DNA of 64,000 nucleotides from Clostridium thermosuccinogenes (GCF_002896855.1 NZ_CP021850.1:707665-771664), one strand, 5' to 3'; positions 51,875-61,941 are shown, counted from the stretch's first letter. Notes: generated by a model from the sequence alone, not told the origin. A program made the numbers and translations.

Positions 51875-53131
51875 CTATGCCTTTTCCAGTTCATTGATAC
51901 TGATTTCCCGGGTGTGCACCGTATGGCTCCATACTTTGTTGTCTTTGCTGATGAAGCCTTGGATGGTGATGGGCACCCAGGTCAGACAATAAAAGGGATA
52001 TATCAAAAAGCCCAGCAGCACTTTTAAATTCATCTTTTTCTCCGCAAGAATGACCAGTGGACCGTAGAAGGTCTGGAATAAAACAAGCAATGTCCAAACC
52101 TCCGCAGGGAACACATATTTCAGGCTATAAAATGGAGATTCGGGGAACACGGTCTGTATCCACATCATGACGGTAATCAGCCCTATGAATATGTATCTAA
52201 TCGGCTGAAAAAGATAGACGGCGCAGTCGAAAGCTCTCAAATCACTATCGGTAAAAGCTTTCTTGAAAAGGGGTTTCAGGAATCTGGCGGCACAATCGGC
52301 GTGACCCTGCATCCAGCGCTTGCGCTGATTCCATGATTGCTTCAGCGTAAGGGGCTTTTCATCATATACAACGGCATTCTGTGCCCAGGCGACTTTCATG
52401 CCATTTAATGCGAGCTTCATGGTGAATTCCAGATCTTCCGTCAGGCATGTGGCTCCCCATCCTATTTTTTTAAGTACCTCTATATCTATGCAGAAACCTG
52501 TGCCGCAAAGTCCGCAGCTGAGGCCAAGGTAATACCTCGGCAGCTGGAATATCCTGTTGGACAGCCAGAAGGCTATGGAGTAGGAGCAGGTGATCCACGA
52601 ATCAAAAGGATTTTTGCTGTCCAGGTATCCCTGAACTACCTTATGACCCTTGCACAGCTGTTTGTTCATCTCCAAGAGGTAATTTGAAGACACCAGGTTA
52701 TCGGCGTCAAAAACGCTTATCACATCATATTTATCCCCCATGGCAAAGATATGCTTGAACATCCATTCCAGGGCAAATCCCTTGCCCCTTTCCACATCAT
52801 TGTTTCTTACATACACTATCGCACCGTTTTCCTCAGCGATTTCGGCTGTCCTGTCAGTGCAGTTATCGGCTATCACATAAATGTCATACATATCCTTTGG
52901 GTAATTCTGACGGGAAAGGCTGTTTATAATATGGGCAATAACACGCTCTTCGTTATGGGCGGCTATTAATATGGCAAATCTCTTTTGCGGAGGGTAATTG
53001 GAGGCGTCCTCCTCTTTTTTTTTAACCCAACCGAATATGGATATGCCTAAAAAATAGCAGCCTGCTATAAATATAATTATTTGGATGATCTGGGTTGTAT
53101 ATAGCAAGATGTTTTTGATCTGAAGCAACAT
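51875..53131 (-). CDS. Membrane glycosyltransferase family 2, second paralogue
   Basis: A 418-residue GT2 protein close to the one at 50499-51776. It has LIAAHNEERVI, ADNCTDRT, VFDADN, CLTEDLEF and QRKRWMQGH, an N-terminal helix (about 8-33) and C-terminal helices. Shared stretches such as VVQGYLDSKNP suggest a local duplication followed by inversion. The ATG has GGAGG upstream. The two enzymes may make the same or related polymers. An IS lies 80 bp upstream and may influence expression. Confidence 0.85.
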   Translation of the reverse strand: MLLQIKNILLYTTQIIQIIIFIAGCYFLGISIFGWVKKKEEDASNYPPQKRFAILIAAHNEERVIAHIINSLSRQNYPKDMYDIYVIADNCTDRTAEIAEENGAIVYVRNNDVERGKGFALEWMFKHIFAMGDKYDVISVFDADNLVSSNYLLEMNKQLCKGHKVVQGYLDSKNPFDSWITCSYSIAFWLSNRIFQLPRYYLGLSCGLCGTGFCIDIEVLKKIGWGATCLTEDLEFTMKLALNGMKVAWAQNAVVYDEKPLTLKQSWNQRKRWMQGHADCAARFLKPLFKKAFTDSDLRAFDCAVYLFQPIRYIFIGLITVMMWIQTVFPESPFYSLKYVFPAEVWTLLVLFQTFYGPLVILAEKKMNLKVLLGFLIYPFYCLTWVPITIQGFISKDNKVWSHTVHTREISINELEKA

Positions 53132-53210
53132 TTCAATCCTCCGTAGGCCCTTCTTTTTTTGTATGGTCTTTTTTCACAATAAATCTTTTCCTTTGCAGTT
53201 ATATAATTTA

Positions 53211-54637
53211 TAGTACTTACGCAAAAGTAACATAAACAAGTCATATCAGCACTTTGAAAACAGAATATAGCTTAAAAGGTTGTTGCATTGAGGTTTCCAT
53301 ATATTACAGCTATTCACCAGTTTTCGAATTATGCTATTCTTTTGGCAGGGGTTCCATGAGGTCTACCAAAAATTGCATTTCCGACATAACCGTTGCCAAG
53401 CACGGCATTCACGATATTATTACTGAACTGGTGAGAAAGTTCAATTTGGATAAGTTTTTGTTCCCTGAGAAGTATACACTGGTCTTCGTTGCAGCATGTA
53501 TGGGTATAATCCTGTTTAATAATCCTACAGCAACATATATTGCGCAGAAGCTGTACTGGGTATCCCATGATGCCATAACAAGGCTGCTGCCGTTGCTTTC
53601 TATTAATAACACAAATATCATGATCCTGTTCATCCAGGCAATACAGTCACAAACGGCTGGTCTTGGATATTTGATCATCGATGATGTGATTATCAGGAAG
53701 CCTTTCGGCAAGAGCATTTTCCCGACATCTTATGTATACGATCACACAAATAATCGGTATGTCTGGGGAATGCACATTGTAGTCCTTCTATGGTCTAATG
53801 GTTGGATTAAAATCCCCGTGGCGTTTCGGATATGGAAACCGGAAGAAAAGTGTGAAGAATATCATACCAAGGTTGAACTAGCCATACGTATGATATCCTT
53901 CGCCCACAAATTTGGTTTGGCTGCCGAATACGTCACATTCGACACCTGGTATTCCTGTAAAGAGCTCCTGCAAAAGCTCTCAGAGTGCGGTTACCACTAT
54001 GTCTGCATGATAAAGAATAACCGCAAAGTGCTGTACAACAACAGGGTTAACTTTAACGTTAAGACCATAAGCCTGCTGTTTAGCAAGAAACAGTACAGGT
54101 ACTACCCCGGTACAGGCTTCTACATCAAGGCTTTATCGGTAATCTTACCTGGTGTGGGTAACACCATGATGGCAATAGTCAAAAACGGCTATAACGCATC
54201 TATCCAAAACACCAGATTTATCATTACTGACTTGCCCGGTGTAGCTGCTCAAGACATCCTCAAGAAATACCTTTGCCGTTGGGACATTGAAGTATTCTTC
54301 AGAGACATCAAGCAGTTTCTGAACTTTGAAAAAGTTCAAGTCCGGTCTATTAGAAAACTTGAGGGTCACTTCTCCTTGGTGTTCATAACTTCTGTATTCG
54401 TGCAGATTTTGCAGATACAGAATAATTTGAATACCATGGGTGAAACCATCAGCTTCCTGCAGGACATTGTCCAGGTTAAAGTCAACGGTATTGTGTACAT
54501 TATTAATGTAACATCCAAAGACCGGACAGGTAAAGAGGTAAATACTGTCTCAAATCCTCTCGCAACAACCATTTGGGACAAATTAAGTGCGTGAAATCTT
54601 TATTTTTCAAGGATCATTTTGTTTTGCGTAAGTACTG
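53211..54637 (+). mobile_element. Second type of IS4-superfamily element
   Basis: Terminal repeats AGTACTTACGCAAAA (53212-53226) and TTTTGCGTAAGTACT (54622-54636) are perfect 15-bp inverted repeats. TAATTTA occurs on both sides (53204-53210, 54638-54644), a probable 7-bp target duplication. The element is unrelated in its ends to the two IS copies elsewhere in the window. It sits between the second glycosyltransferase and the radA promoter. Confidence 0.88.
53356..54594 (+). CDS. IS4-superfamily transposase (second type)
   Basis: A DDE transposase of 412 residues from ATG 53356, which has AGGGG upstream; a TTG at 53254 could extend it. Catalytic segments are LIIDDVIIRKPFG, FDTWYSCKEL and the YREK motif YLCRWDIEVFFRDIK (Y-2-R-3-E-6-K). 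The frame is intact and both ends of the element are present, so it may be active. It differs clearly from the other transposase in the window. Confidence 0.9.
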   Translation: MRSTKNCISDITVAKHGIHDIITELVRKFNLDKFLFPEKYTLVFVAACMGIILFNNPTATYIAQKLYWVSHDAITRLLPLLSINNTNIMILFIQAIQSQTAGLGYLIIDDVIIRKPFGKSIFPTSYVYDHTNNRYVWGMHIVVLLWSNGWIKIPVAFRIWKPEEKCEEYHTKVELAIRMISFAHKFGLAAEYVTFDTWYSCKELLQKLSECGYHYVCMIKNNRKVLYNNRVNFNVKTISLLFSKKQYRYYPGTGFYIKALSVILPGVGNTMMAIVKNGYNASIQNTRFIITDLPGVAAQDILKKYLCRWDIEVFFRDIKQFLNFEKVQVRSIRKLEGHFSLVFITSVFVQILQIQNNLNTMGETISFLQDIVQVKVNGIVYIINVTSKDRTGKEVNTVSNPLATTIWDKLSA

Positions 54638-54760
54638 TAATTTATATATTATTTTGCGCTTGCCAAGGAAAAATATTTATACTGGCAATATTTGAGGAAA
54701 TAAAAACATTTCCCGAACTCTTTGCAAGACGGGTATTTTGCCCCGGCATTTTATTGTATT

Positions 54761-54790
54761 TTGTCCCGGATGTCCACAGTATGATATAAT
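54761..54790 (+). promoter_or_regulatory. Promoter of radA
   Basis: TTGTCC (54761-54766), 18 bp, TATAAT (54785-54790) with an extended -10 (TGATATAAT). It puts the structured repeat at 54821-54958 inside the radA leader. Confidence 0.6.
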
Positions 54791-54820
54791 CTTTTTAACG
54801 GATGCAAAAATAAATCCGGC

Positions 54821-54958
54821 TTTTAAAACAACGGAAGAAATTGCGCAGCAATTTCAACACACCGTTTCAACGAGGCGGGAGATTTCAACTCACCGTCTAT
54901 TGTAAAATTAGGTACACGCCATCTTTGAGAGGTGGGGGATATCTTTAGCCTCGTTATA
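54821..54958 (+). repeat. Dispersed structured repeat, copy A (radA leader)
   Basis: An element of about 135 bp, also found inverted at 62947-63083. Stem-loop 1 pairs AACGG (54830-54834) with CCGTT (54862-54866) and, inside, AAATTGC (54838-54844) with GCAATTT (54848-54854). Stem-loop 2 is closed by AACGAGG (54869-54875) and CCTCGTT (54949-54955), and contains a smaller CCATCT/AGGTGG hairpin. It has no open reading frame of note. Confidence 0.8.
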
Positions 54959-55037
54959 TTTTCCGGACAGATGCAATACATTGCGGAAATAACTGCAAAT
55001 TAATTTCATACGGCCTATGGGGTGGGATGATAACATT

Positions 55038-56399
55038 ATGGCAAAAAGCAAATCAGTATTCGTATGCCAGGAGTGTGGATACGAATCTTCAAAGTGGTTG
55101 GGAAAATGCCCTGCCTGCGATCAGTGGAATACTTTTGTGGAACAGATTCAGGAGGTACGGAGCAGAAGCACGCAGCCGGCAGCCGGCAATGCAAAGGTTT
55201 TCAATATTAATGATATTCAGCTGGAGGAAGAGGAGCGCTATTCCACAGGTATCAAGGAGATGGACAGGGTCTTGGGAGGCGGAATAGTAAGAGGTTCCCT
55301 CATACTGGTGGGAGGTGACCCGGGGATAGGTAAATCCACCCTTTTGCTTCAGGTTTGCGAGAGGCTTCAAATGAACGGAAAAGTGCTTTATGTTTCAGGA
55401 GAAGAATCGGTTAAACAGATAAAACTCAGAGCCGACAGACTCGGCATCAAGAACGGCAGGCTGCTGATGGTGTCCGAGACGAACTTCAGGGCAATTGAGG
55501 GTATTATAGACAGGGAAAAACCGGAAGTGGTCATAATAGATTCCATACAAACCGTTTTTGATGATGAATTGACTTCAGCTCCCGGCAGTGTCAGCCAGGT
55601 GAGAGAAGTTACGGGAGGTTTGCTGAGGATCGGAAAAGGGAATAACATCACAATAATTATAGTGGGCCATGTGACCAAGGAAGGGGCCATTGCCGGTCCG
55701 AGGGTGCTGGAACATATGGTGGACACTGTTTTGTATTTTGAGGGGGAGAGGCACCTCAGCTACAGAGTGTTGAGAGCCGTAAAAAACAGGTTTGGTTCCA
55801 CCAATGAAATAGGCATATTTGAAATGAGGGATATAGGCCTGGTGGAAGTGCAAAATCCTTCCATGACTATGCTTTCCGGCAGACCGGTAAATGTGCCGGG
55901 ATCAGTGGTCATTGCAAGCGTTGAGGGCACGAGGCCGATGCTGATTGAAATACAGGCCCTGGTGTGCGCTACCAGTTTCGGTATGCCTAGAAGAATGGCT
56001 ACCGGCGTTGACTATAACAGGGTTACGCTTTTGATGGCAGTGCTCGAAAAGCGCGTTGGAATGCAGCTCCATAATTATGATGCTTATATAAACGTTGTAG
56101 GAGGACTGAAAATAGATGAGCCTGCCTGTGATCTTGGAATCACGGCTTCGATAGCTTCCAGCTACAGGGACAGTGCCGTGGATGCAAATACTGTGCTTAT
56201 AGGCGAAGTCGGGCTTACCGGTGAGGTAAGAGCGGTAAGTCAGATAGAAAAGCGTTTGATGGAAGCATATAGAATAGGTTTCAAAAGCTGCATAATACCT
56301 TCCGGTAACATGAAGATGGTAAAGCAGCTTAAAAGTCTTGAGGGCATGGATATTAAAGGCGTTGAAAATGTTCATCAGGCGTTGGATCTCATATTATGA
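55038..56399 (+). CDS. radA: DNA repair protein RadA
   Basis: A 453-residue RecA-related DNA repair protein. It has an N-terminal C4 zinc finger ([18 protein letters not shown]), Walker [11 protein letters not shown], the RadA motif KNRFGSTNE and a C-terminal Lon-like domain (about 300-450). It promotes branch migration of recombination intermediates. The start is ATG 55038 after GGGTGGGATG; an upstream ATG at 55017 lacks a site. In many Firmicutes radA follows clpC and precedes disA. Here an IS and the glycosyltransferases separate it from clpC, and disA is absent. Confidence 0.95.
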   Translation: MAKSKSVFVCQECGYESSKWLGKCPACDQWNTFVEQIQEVRSRSTQPAAGNAKVFNINDIQLEEEERYSTGIKEMDRVLGGGIVRGSLILVGGDPGIGKSTLLLQVCERLQMNGKVLYVSGEESVKQIKLRADRLGIKNGRLLMVSETNFRAIEGIIDREKPEVVIIDSIQTVFDDELTSAPGSVSQVREVTGGLLRIGKGNNITIIIVGHVTKEGAIAGPRVLEHMVDTVLYFEGERHLSYRVLRAVKNRFGSTNEIGIFEMRDIGLVEVQNPSMTMLSGRPVNVPGSVVIASVEGTRPMLIEIQALVCATSFGMPRRMATGVDYNRVTLLMAVLEKRVGMQLHNYDAYINVVGGLKIDEPACDLGITASIASSYRDSAVDANTVLIGEVGLTGEVRAVSQIEKRLMEAYRIGFKSCIIPSGNMKMVKQLKSLEGMDIKGVENVHQALDLIL

Positions 56400-56473
56400 T
56401 ATCAAACTCGTCCAAACTTGCTATAGACAGAAAAGAACCGGAAAGGCACAAGTAGCACACATTTAAGATTTTA

Positions 56474-56869
56474 TCATCTTAAGCTGTATTTTCCGAGCAC
56501 TTTTATCCTTTCCAGTTCTTTTATTATAATATCATAGAGGTTTAAATCAAGGGTATTGCATATCGATGCAAGGTAAAACAGGTTTCTTCCTATTTCTTTT
56601 TCTATCATATCCCGGCAGTTGTCGCACAAGCTGCCTTCTACATGGGTTTCCATGGCGTTGAGCACTTCTTCAAAATCCTCGCCTTCCAGAAAGGGCTGTT
56701 TTTCTGCATTAATTTTAATGCAGCCGCACTGAGTTGCAGACTTCACAACTGCACGATTAACCCTGGCATTGGTATCCTGGAACTTTGTAATCAGATCAAG
56801 GATGCTTTTATTTCTGATGAGGATCTCATTTGCTGTATACTGGAATTCATCTATTATTATATCCTTCAA
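56474..56869 (-). CDS. Conserved small protein with Cys motifs, function unknown
   Basis: A 131-residue soluble helical protein with QCGCIKI near residue 47 and LCDNCRDMIEKEIGRNLFYLASICNTLDLNLYDII near the C-terminus. Four cysteines (CGC and CDNC) could bind a metal. The stretch EIGRNLFYLASICNTLDL recalls the MazG-type helix that binds magnesium, but a catalytic assignment is not justified. It starts at TTG 56869 with AAGAGGTGAAC upstream. It is convergent with radA and alone on its strand. Confidence 0.6.
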   Translation of the reverse strand: MKDIIIDEFQYTANEILIRNKSILDLITKFQDTNARVNRAVVKSATQCGCIKINAEKQPFLEGEDFEEVLNAMETHVEGSLCDNCRDMIEKEIGRNLFYLASICNTLDLNLYDIIIKELERIKVLGKYSLR

Positions 56870-57423
56870 AACAGTTCACCTCTTGGTTGATATACTTGTC
56901 ATGTCAAAATAATTAACCATCATTTAATGGTATCTTTTGCGGAAAATCAAGAATGCTACATGCAATCATTAAGAAGTAATCCTTCCTATAGCTTAATTAT
57001 AATTGTTAGTACTATCCTTTGTCAATTATAAAACGTAATGGGAGAAATTACAAAAAAATACAAAGAAATATAAACCTGCTAAAGAAACAAGAAGCCTTAA
57101 ACCCACTTCTTTCCAGTCTGATATTTAGTGTTGCTAAAATAAAGCGTTGACATAAGGCTGTATGAATGGTAGAATAAATAATTTTTGACATATTTATTTT
57201 TTTGTAGTATACTTAAATATAATAGGTGTTGGTGGTTATTGGTATTGTCTGTAAACTTCCAGAAGCATTTCGGTGGAAGTTTTATTTATCGGAGGATTAC
57301 TTATGCTATGAACTGCTTTTTTGCTTGACTGATGCAGCACTTCCTTGTTTAGCCTTGTTTACGTTATACGTCATCACTTAGTTCGCATAACTGATATTAA
57401 TACTTCTTTACGGAGGCGTAGGT
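56870..57423 (+). promoter_or_regulatory. carD control region: tandem promoters and leader hairpin
   Basis: Two sigma-A promoters are 38 bp apart: P1 TTGACA (57147-57152), 17 bp, TAGAAT (57170-57175); P2 TTGACA (57185-57190), 17 bp, TATACT (57208-57213). A hairpin AAACTTCCA (57253-57261) with TGGAAGTTT (57274-57282), followed by TATTT, lies in the leader. After it GGAGG (57291-57295) precedes ATG-CTA-TGA (57303-57311), a minimal open frame. The stretch from 56890 to 57140 holds nothing I can name. Confidence 0.65.
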
Positions 57424-57909
57424 ATGTTTAATGTTGGGGATAAAATAGTTTACCCAATGCATGGAGCGGGAATAATAGAGTCGATAGAGGAGAAGGAAAT
57501 ACTTGGAGAAAAAAGGAATTATTATGTAATGAAAATGCCCTTGGGCGAAATGAAAGTGATGATTCCAACCCATAGCGTGGATGAAATCGGAATCAGGGAG
57601 ATAATAAGCGAGAGCGATGCGGACAAGGTGCTGGATATCCTAAGTGAAGAGAATGTCAATGTAAACACCAACTGGAATAAACGTTACAGGGAAAATATGG
57701 TGAAAATTAAAGGCGGTAACATTTTTGAAGTGGCAGAGGTAGTGAGAACCCTAATGCAGAGAGAACATGAGAAGGGACTTTCTACAGGGGAGAGAAAAAT
57801 GCTTAACAGTGCACGGCAAATCCTTATAAGTGAGCTTGTACTGGTGAAAGGCATGGACCAGTGTGAAATTGAAAACATTATAAATAAACGTGTAAGCTGC
57901 AGCCGGTGA
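57424..57909 (+). CDS. carD: CarD-family transcription regulator
   Basis: A 161-residue protein. The N-terminal Tudor-like domain that binds the RNA polymerase beta subunit is evident (FNVGDKIVYPMHGAGIIESIE), as is the helical C-terminal part (about 70-160) that contacts promoter DNA. CarD proteins stabilise the open complex, especially at rRNA promoters. ATG 57424 has GGAGG eight bases upstream. A PIN/TRAM gene follows after 94 bp, the usual Firmicute arrangement before ispD. Confidence 0.92.
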   Translation: MFNVGDKIVYPMHGAGIIESIEEKEILGEKRNYYVMKMPLGEMKVMIPTHSVDEIGIREIISESDADKVLDILSEENVNVNTNWNKRYRENMVKIKGGNIFEVAEVVRTLMQREHEKGLSTGERKMLNSARQILISELVLVKGMDQCEIENIINKRVSCSR

Positions 57910-58003
57910 TTTTGGTAAAAACATAATCTTAAGAACTTTAAATTATACAGCTCATATACTGGCTATTAGATTTAATAATTTATTTACAGGGGAGTTAGGT
58001 ATT

Positions 58004-59065
58004 GTGCTGAATGTAATTATTAAATTGTCATTTGCGGTTGTAGGTGCCGTTACCGGATTTACTATGACCAGAACTTTATTTTCCTTAAGTAACATTCCTC
58101 TTGATCCGGGTTTGTCCCTTATCGTTATTAGCGTTATATCCTTGCTTTTCTCAGCAGTGTTTTATTTTTTTTCGGTACAAATAATTATCTATGTTCAAAA
58201 GGCTTTGGACAAGGTAGAGTATATTTTGCAGAGCATGACGCTTTATGAGCTGGCCCTCGGATCAGCAGGTTTGATTGCAGGACTTGTAGTGGCCAACCTG
58301 ATTACAATACCGATAAACAATATATATGTTGTAGGATTACCCTTGTCGATTATCGCAAATGTGCTGTTCGGCTGCGTCGGTATAGCTATAGCGACGGGCA
58401 AATCCAATGAGTTGTCCGGTGGAAAAGGTTTTACCTCAAACGGAAAGCATTCTCCCAAAGCTAAGATTCTGGACACAAGCGTCATAATCGACGGAAGGAT
58501 AGTTGATATTTGCAGAAGCGGATTTCTGGAGGGAGAAATCATCGTGCCCGGCTTTGTTCTGGAGGAACTGAGGCATATTGCGGATTCCCCCGATGCGGTC
58601 AAAAGGAACCGCGGCAGACGAGGACTGGATGTATTGAACATGCTGCAGAAGGATCTGAAATATCCTGTCAGGATAGAGAATTATCCTGATGTAGAAGGAG
58701 CGGAAGTGGACGACAAGCTCCTCAAGATTGCCAAAAAGCTTAACTGCAAGATCATCACCAATGATTACAACCTTAATAAGGTGGCAAGCTTCCATGAAGT
58801 GCCGGTTTTGAATATCAATGAGCTGGCCAATGCCATGAAGCCCATAGCCATACCAGGGGAAGAAATGATGGTTCAGGTTATAAAGGATGGAAAGGAAAAC
58901 GGCCAGGGAATAGGCTACCTGGAAGATGGGACTATGATAGTTGTAGAGGGAGGAAGGCGGCACATGGGAGAGTCTGTAAGCGTGGTGGTAACCAGCATAA
59001 TACAGACTGCGGCCGGAAGGATGATTTTTGCCAAGCCCAAGTGCATGATGGAACGGACTATATAG
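58004..59065 (+). CDS. PIN/TRAM-domain membrane protein (YacL-like)
   Basis: A 353-residue protein with four N-terminal membrane segments (about 5-130), a PIN nuclease-like domain (ILDTSVIIDGRIVDIC, with Asp in TNDYNLNKVA) and a C-terminal TRAM RNA-binding domain (GQGIGYLEDGTMIVVEGGRRHMG). It is probably a membrane-bound ribonuclease or RNA-binding factor. The start is GTG 58004 after GGGGAG. In relatives this gene stands between carD and ispD-ispF. Here two PLP-enzyme genes are placed between it and ispD. Confidence 0.9.
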   Translation: MLNVIIKLSFAVVGAVTGFTMTRTLFSLSNIPLDPGLSLIVISVISLLFSAVFYFFSVQIIIYVQKALDKVEYILQSMTLYELALGSAGLIAGLVVANLITIPINNIYVVGLPLSIIANVLFGCVGIAIATGKSNELSGGKGFTSNGKHSPKAKILDTSVIIDGRIVDICRSGFLEGEIIVPGFVLEELRHIADSPDAVKRNRGRRGLDVLNMLQKDLKYPVRIENYPDVEGAEVDDKLLKIAKKLNCKIITNDYNLNKVASFHEVPVLNINELANAMKPIAIPGEEMMVQVIKDGKENGQGIGYLEDGTMIVVEGGRRHMGESVSVVVTSIIQTAAGRMIFAKPKCMMERTI

Positions 59066-59094
59066 GTTCATTTATTAAGTATCAAATAAATATC

Positions 59095-59120
59095 AAACTG
59101 CCATTAAAGGCAGTTTTTTT
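59095..59120 (+). terminator. Terminator after the PIN/TRAM gene
   Basis: AAACTGCC (59095-59102) pairs with GGCAGTTT (59109-59116), followed by TTTT. Confidence 0.85.
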
Positions 59121-59156
59121 GTTTTAATTAGCTTAAGAGATAATATTAAAATCATG

Positions 59157-59185
59157 TTGACAATTGAAAGGAAGTAATATATTAT
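59157..59185 (+). promoter_or_regulatory. Promoter of the PLP-enzyme gene pair
   Basis: TTGACA (59157-59162), 17 bp, TATTAT (59180-59185). The leader to the first gene is about 100 nt. No SAM or T-box element was recognised in it. Confidence 0.7.
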
Positions 59186-59295
59186 AAAACAAACTAAAAT
59201 GATTGGAATAATAGGGTATGATGATAAGGCTTGAATTAACATAAGTCAGCATACCGAATCCATCAAACAGAAAATTTTTATCAGGGTGAACTGCT

Positions 59296-60429
59296 ATGAA
59301 TATTAACACACTTTGCATACATGGAAGTGAAGACAAGTCCCACTGTACGGGTTCAGTGTCGGTACCCATATATCAGACGGCCACCTATGTGCATCCTGCT
59401 GTTGGACAGAGCACCGGGTATGACTATTCCCGTGTGCAAAATCCTACCAGGGAGCAGCTGGAAATCACACTGGCAAAGCTTGAAAACGGTGTGGATGCTA
59501 TGGCCTTTTCCAGCGGTATGGCTGCGGTCACAGCAATGATGGAGCTTTTTAAGATTGGTGATCACATTATAGCTTCGGATGACTTGTATGGAGGAACTCA
59601 CAGGCTTTTTTGCAGCATTTCGGAAAAAAACGGTATCTCCTTTGATTTCGTGAATACCTCCGAAGCATCCAAGATTGCTGAGCACATAAGGCCGGAGACC
59701 AAAGCCATATTTATTGAGACGCCCACCAACCCATTGATGAAGGTGTCGGATATTGCCGCTATATCTGCGATAGCAAAGCAGCATGGCCTTTTTCTGATAG
59801 TGGATAACACTTTCCTGACGCCATATTTTCAGAATCCTATCGATCTGGGGGCTGATATTGTGGTGCACAGCGGCACAAAATATCTTGCAGGTCACAATGA
59901 TACCCTCGCGGGATTTCTTGTCACCCGCACCGCCGAGATTTCGGAAAAGCTGAGGTATATATATAAAACCACCGGTGCCTGCCTTGCTCCCTTTGACAGC
60001 TGGCTTGTGATGCGCGGAATTAAAACTCTTGCCGTCAGGATGGAAAAACAGCAGGAGAATGCCATCAGGCTGGCAAACTGGCTTTGCCAACATCCTAAGG
60101 TGAGATCGGTATATTATGTGGGATTGCCGACCCATCCGGATTTCGAAGTGTCCCTGAAGCAATCAAGGGGTTTTGGCGCTATGATTTCCTTTAAGGTGGA
60201 CAGTGAACAGACCGCGATACAACTGCTGCAGAGGGTAAAGCTTGTGCTGTATGCCGAAAGTCTCGGGGGAGTAGAATCACTGATAACCTATCCTATGCTG
60301 CAGACCCATGCGGACATCCCAAAAGAAGAGAGGGAAGCAAAGGGCATTGATGAGACTCTGCTGCGTTTGTCTGTAGGGCTTGAGCATATAGACGATATAA
60401 TTGCCGATTTGGAGCAGGCATTGGCGTAG
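59296..60429 (+). CDS. Cystathionine gamma-synthase/lyase-type PLP enzyme
   Basis: A Cys/Met-metabolism PLP enzyme, 377 residues. Segments are YQTATYVHP, YDYSRVQNPTREQLE, FSSGMAA, VDNTFLTPYFQNP and the PLP-lysine HSGTKYLAGHND. It acts in transsulfuration between cysteine and homocysteine. MetB, MetC and MccB-type enzymes share these features, so the direction is not certain. A MalY/PatB-type gene follows after 222 bp. ATG 59296 has CAGGGTG upstream. Confidence 0.88.
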   Translation: MNINTLCIHGSEDKSHCTGSVSVPIYQTATYVHPAVGQSTGYDYSRVQNPTREQLEITLAKLENGVDAMAFSSGMAAVTAMMELFKIGDHIIASDDLYGGTHRLFCSISEKNGISFDFVNTSEASKIAEHIRPETKAIFIETPTNPLMKVSDIAAISAIAKQHGLFLIVDNTFLTPYFQNPIDLGADIVVHSGTKYLAGHNDTLAGFLVTRTAEISEKLRYIYKTTGACLAPFDSWLVMRGIKTLAVRMEKQQENAIRLANWLCQHPKVRSVYYVGLPTHPDFEVSLKQSRGFGAMISFKVDSEQTAIQLLQRVKLVLYAESLGGVESLITYPMLQTHADIPKEEREAKGIDETLLRLSVGLEHIDDIIADLEQALA

Positions 60430-60651
60430 CTGTTTTACAGCTAAATGATATCTTGCCCGAGGGCATGGTTATATGCATGGAAAGCTCCGGCACACCAGGA
60501 TTATACAGGTGTTGCAGATGTATTATTATATGATGCATTATTATATTATAAAACAATGGCTGTTAAGTTTTCAGGAATTAAACCGATCACTAATATGTGG
60601 TTTTGAAGGTACTTATTATTTTAATGCCGGATTTGTGTGAGGAGATGAAAT

Positions 60652-61830
60652 ATGAAGTTCAATTTTGATGAAATTATAGATAGAAGGGGCACCAACTCGA
60701 TAAAATATGATTTTTGTGCCGAAAGGGGTAAACCGGAGGATGTTATTCCCCTTTGGGTTGCAGATATGGATTTCAGGACGCCGCCTGCTGTGACGGAAGC
60801 CCTTGTTAAAACGGTACAGCATGGGATTTTCGGCTATTCCGAAAGCAAGCAGGAGTATTTTGATGCAGTGCACAATTGGTTCAAATCCAGGTTTGGCTGG
60901 GAAACCGATCAATCCTGGCTTGTAAAGGTACCGGGAGTGGTATATGCGATAGCTACCGCCATACGTGCCTTAACTGAAAAAGGAGATGCGGTCTTAATAC
61001 AGCAGCCGGTGTACCATCCTTTTGCCTCTACAGTTCTTGTGAACGGAAGAAAGCTGGTAAATAACCCCCTTGTATACGAAAAGGGGGAATACCATATAGA
61101 TTTTGACGATTTTGAAGAGAAAATCATCAAAAACGATGTCAAGCTCTTTTTGCTGTGCAGCCCGCATAACCCGGTGGGAAGAGTTTGGACCAGGGAAGAG
61201 CTTGTGCGCATGGGAGATATATGCTTGAAGCATAATGTCATAGTTATATCGGATGAGATTCATGCCGATTTCGTTTATAAGGGCTATTTGCATTTCATAT
61301 TCGCAAGCCTGAAGCCTGAATTCTTAAACAATACCATCATATGCACGGCACCCAGCAAAACCTTTAATCTTGCGGGATTGCAGGTTTCCAACATATTTAT
61401 TGCCAATGATGAAATAAGAAAGAAGTTCAGGGAGGAATTAATGCGGAGCGGGTACAGCCAGCCAAACACCATGGGACTGGTCGCGTGCCAGGCCGCCTAT
61501 GAGCATGGAGCCCAGTGGCTTGATGAGCTTATTGAATATCTGGAAGGGAATATCAGCTATATAAGAAAATTCCTGGCTGAACGCCTGCCGCAGATTAAGC
61601 TGGTAGAGCCTCAGGGAACCTATCTTCTTTGGCTGGACTTCAATCAGCTCAATCTCAGCGAAAAGGAGCTCAATGATTTAATTGTCAACAAGGCTAAGCT
61701 CTGGCTGAATGAAGGAACAACCTTCGGGAGCGAAGGTAAAGGCTTTCAACGTCTTAACATTGCCTGCCCGCGCGCTACATTGGAAAAGGCTTTACTACAG
61801 CTGGAAAAGGCCATCGCATCAATAAAATAG
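60652..61830 (+). CDS. MalY/PatB-type aminotransferase (C-S lyase)
   Basis: A fold-type I PLP enzyme, 392 residues. It has LWVADMDFRTPPAV, GIFGYSESKQEYFDAV, CSPHNPVGRVW, VISDEIHADF and the PLP-lysine TAPSKTFNLAGLQ, all characteristic of the MalY/PatB group with cystathionine beta-lyase activity. Together with the upstream transsulfuration enzyme it would handle conversion of cystathionine to homocysteine or release of sulfide from cysteine. ATG 60652 follows GAGGAGATG. A terminator lies 110 bp after the stop. Confidence 0.88.
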   Translation: MKFNFDEIIDRRGTNSIKYDFCAERGKPEDVIPLWVADMDFRTPPAVTEALVKTVQHGIFGYSESKQEYFDAVHNWFKSRFGWETDQSWLVKVPGVVYAIATAIRALTEKGDAVLIQQPVYHPFASTVLVNGRKLVNNPLVYEKGEYHIDFDDFEEKIIKNDVKLFLLCSPHNPVGRVWTREELVRMGDICLKHNVIVISDEIHADFVYKGYLHFIFASLKPEFLNNTIICTAPSKTFNLAGLQVSNIFIANDEIRKKFREELMRSGYSQPNTMGLVACQAAYEHGAQWLDELIEYLEGNISYIRKFLAERLPQIKLVEPQGTYLLWLDFNQLNLSEKELNDLIVNKAKLWLNEGTTFGSEGKGFQRLNIACPRATLEKALLQLEKAIASIK

Positions 61831-61941
61831 GTGCGGAACGGGACAATATATGAAAGAGTGCTTTGTTAAAATCATATGAATAAGTTGTGACCAATTCGTA
61901 TAGAACATAAAAACTAAAAAACTGTTTTAGTAAAATATATT

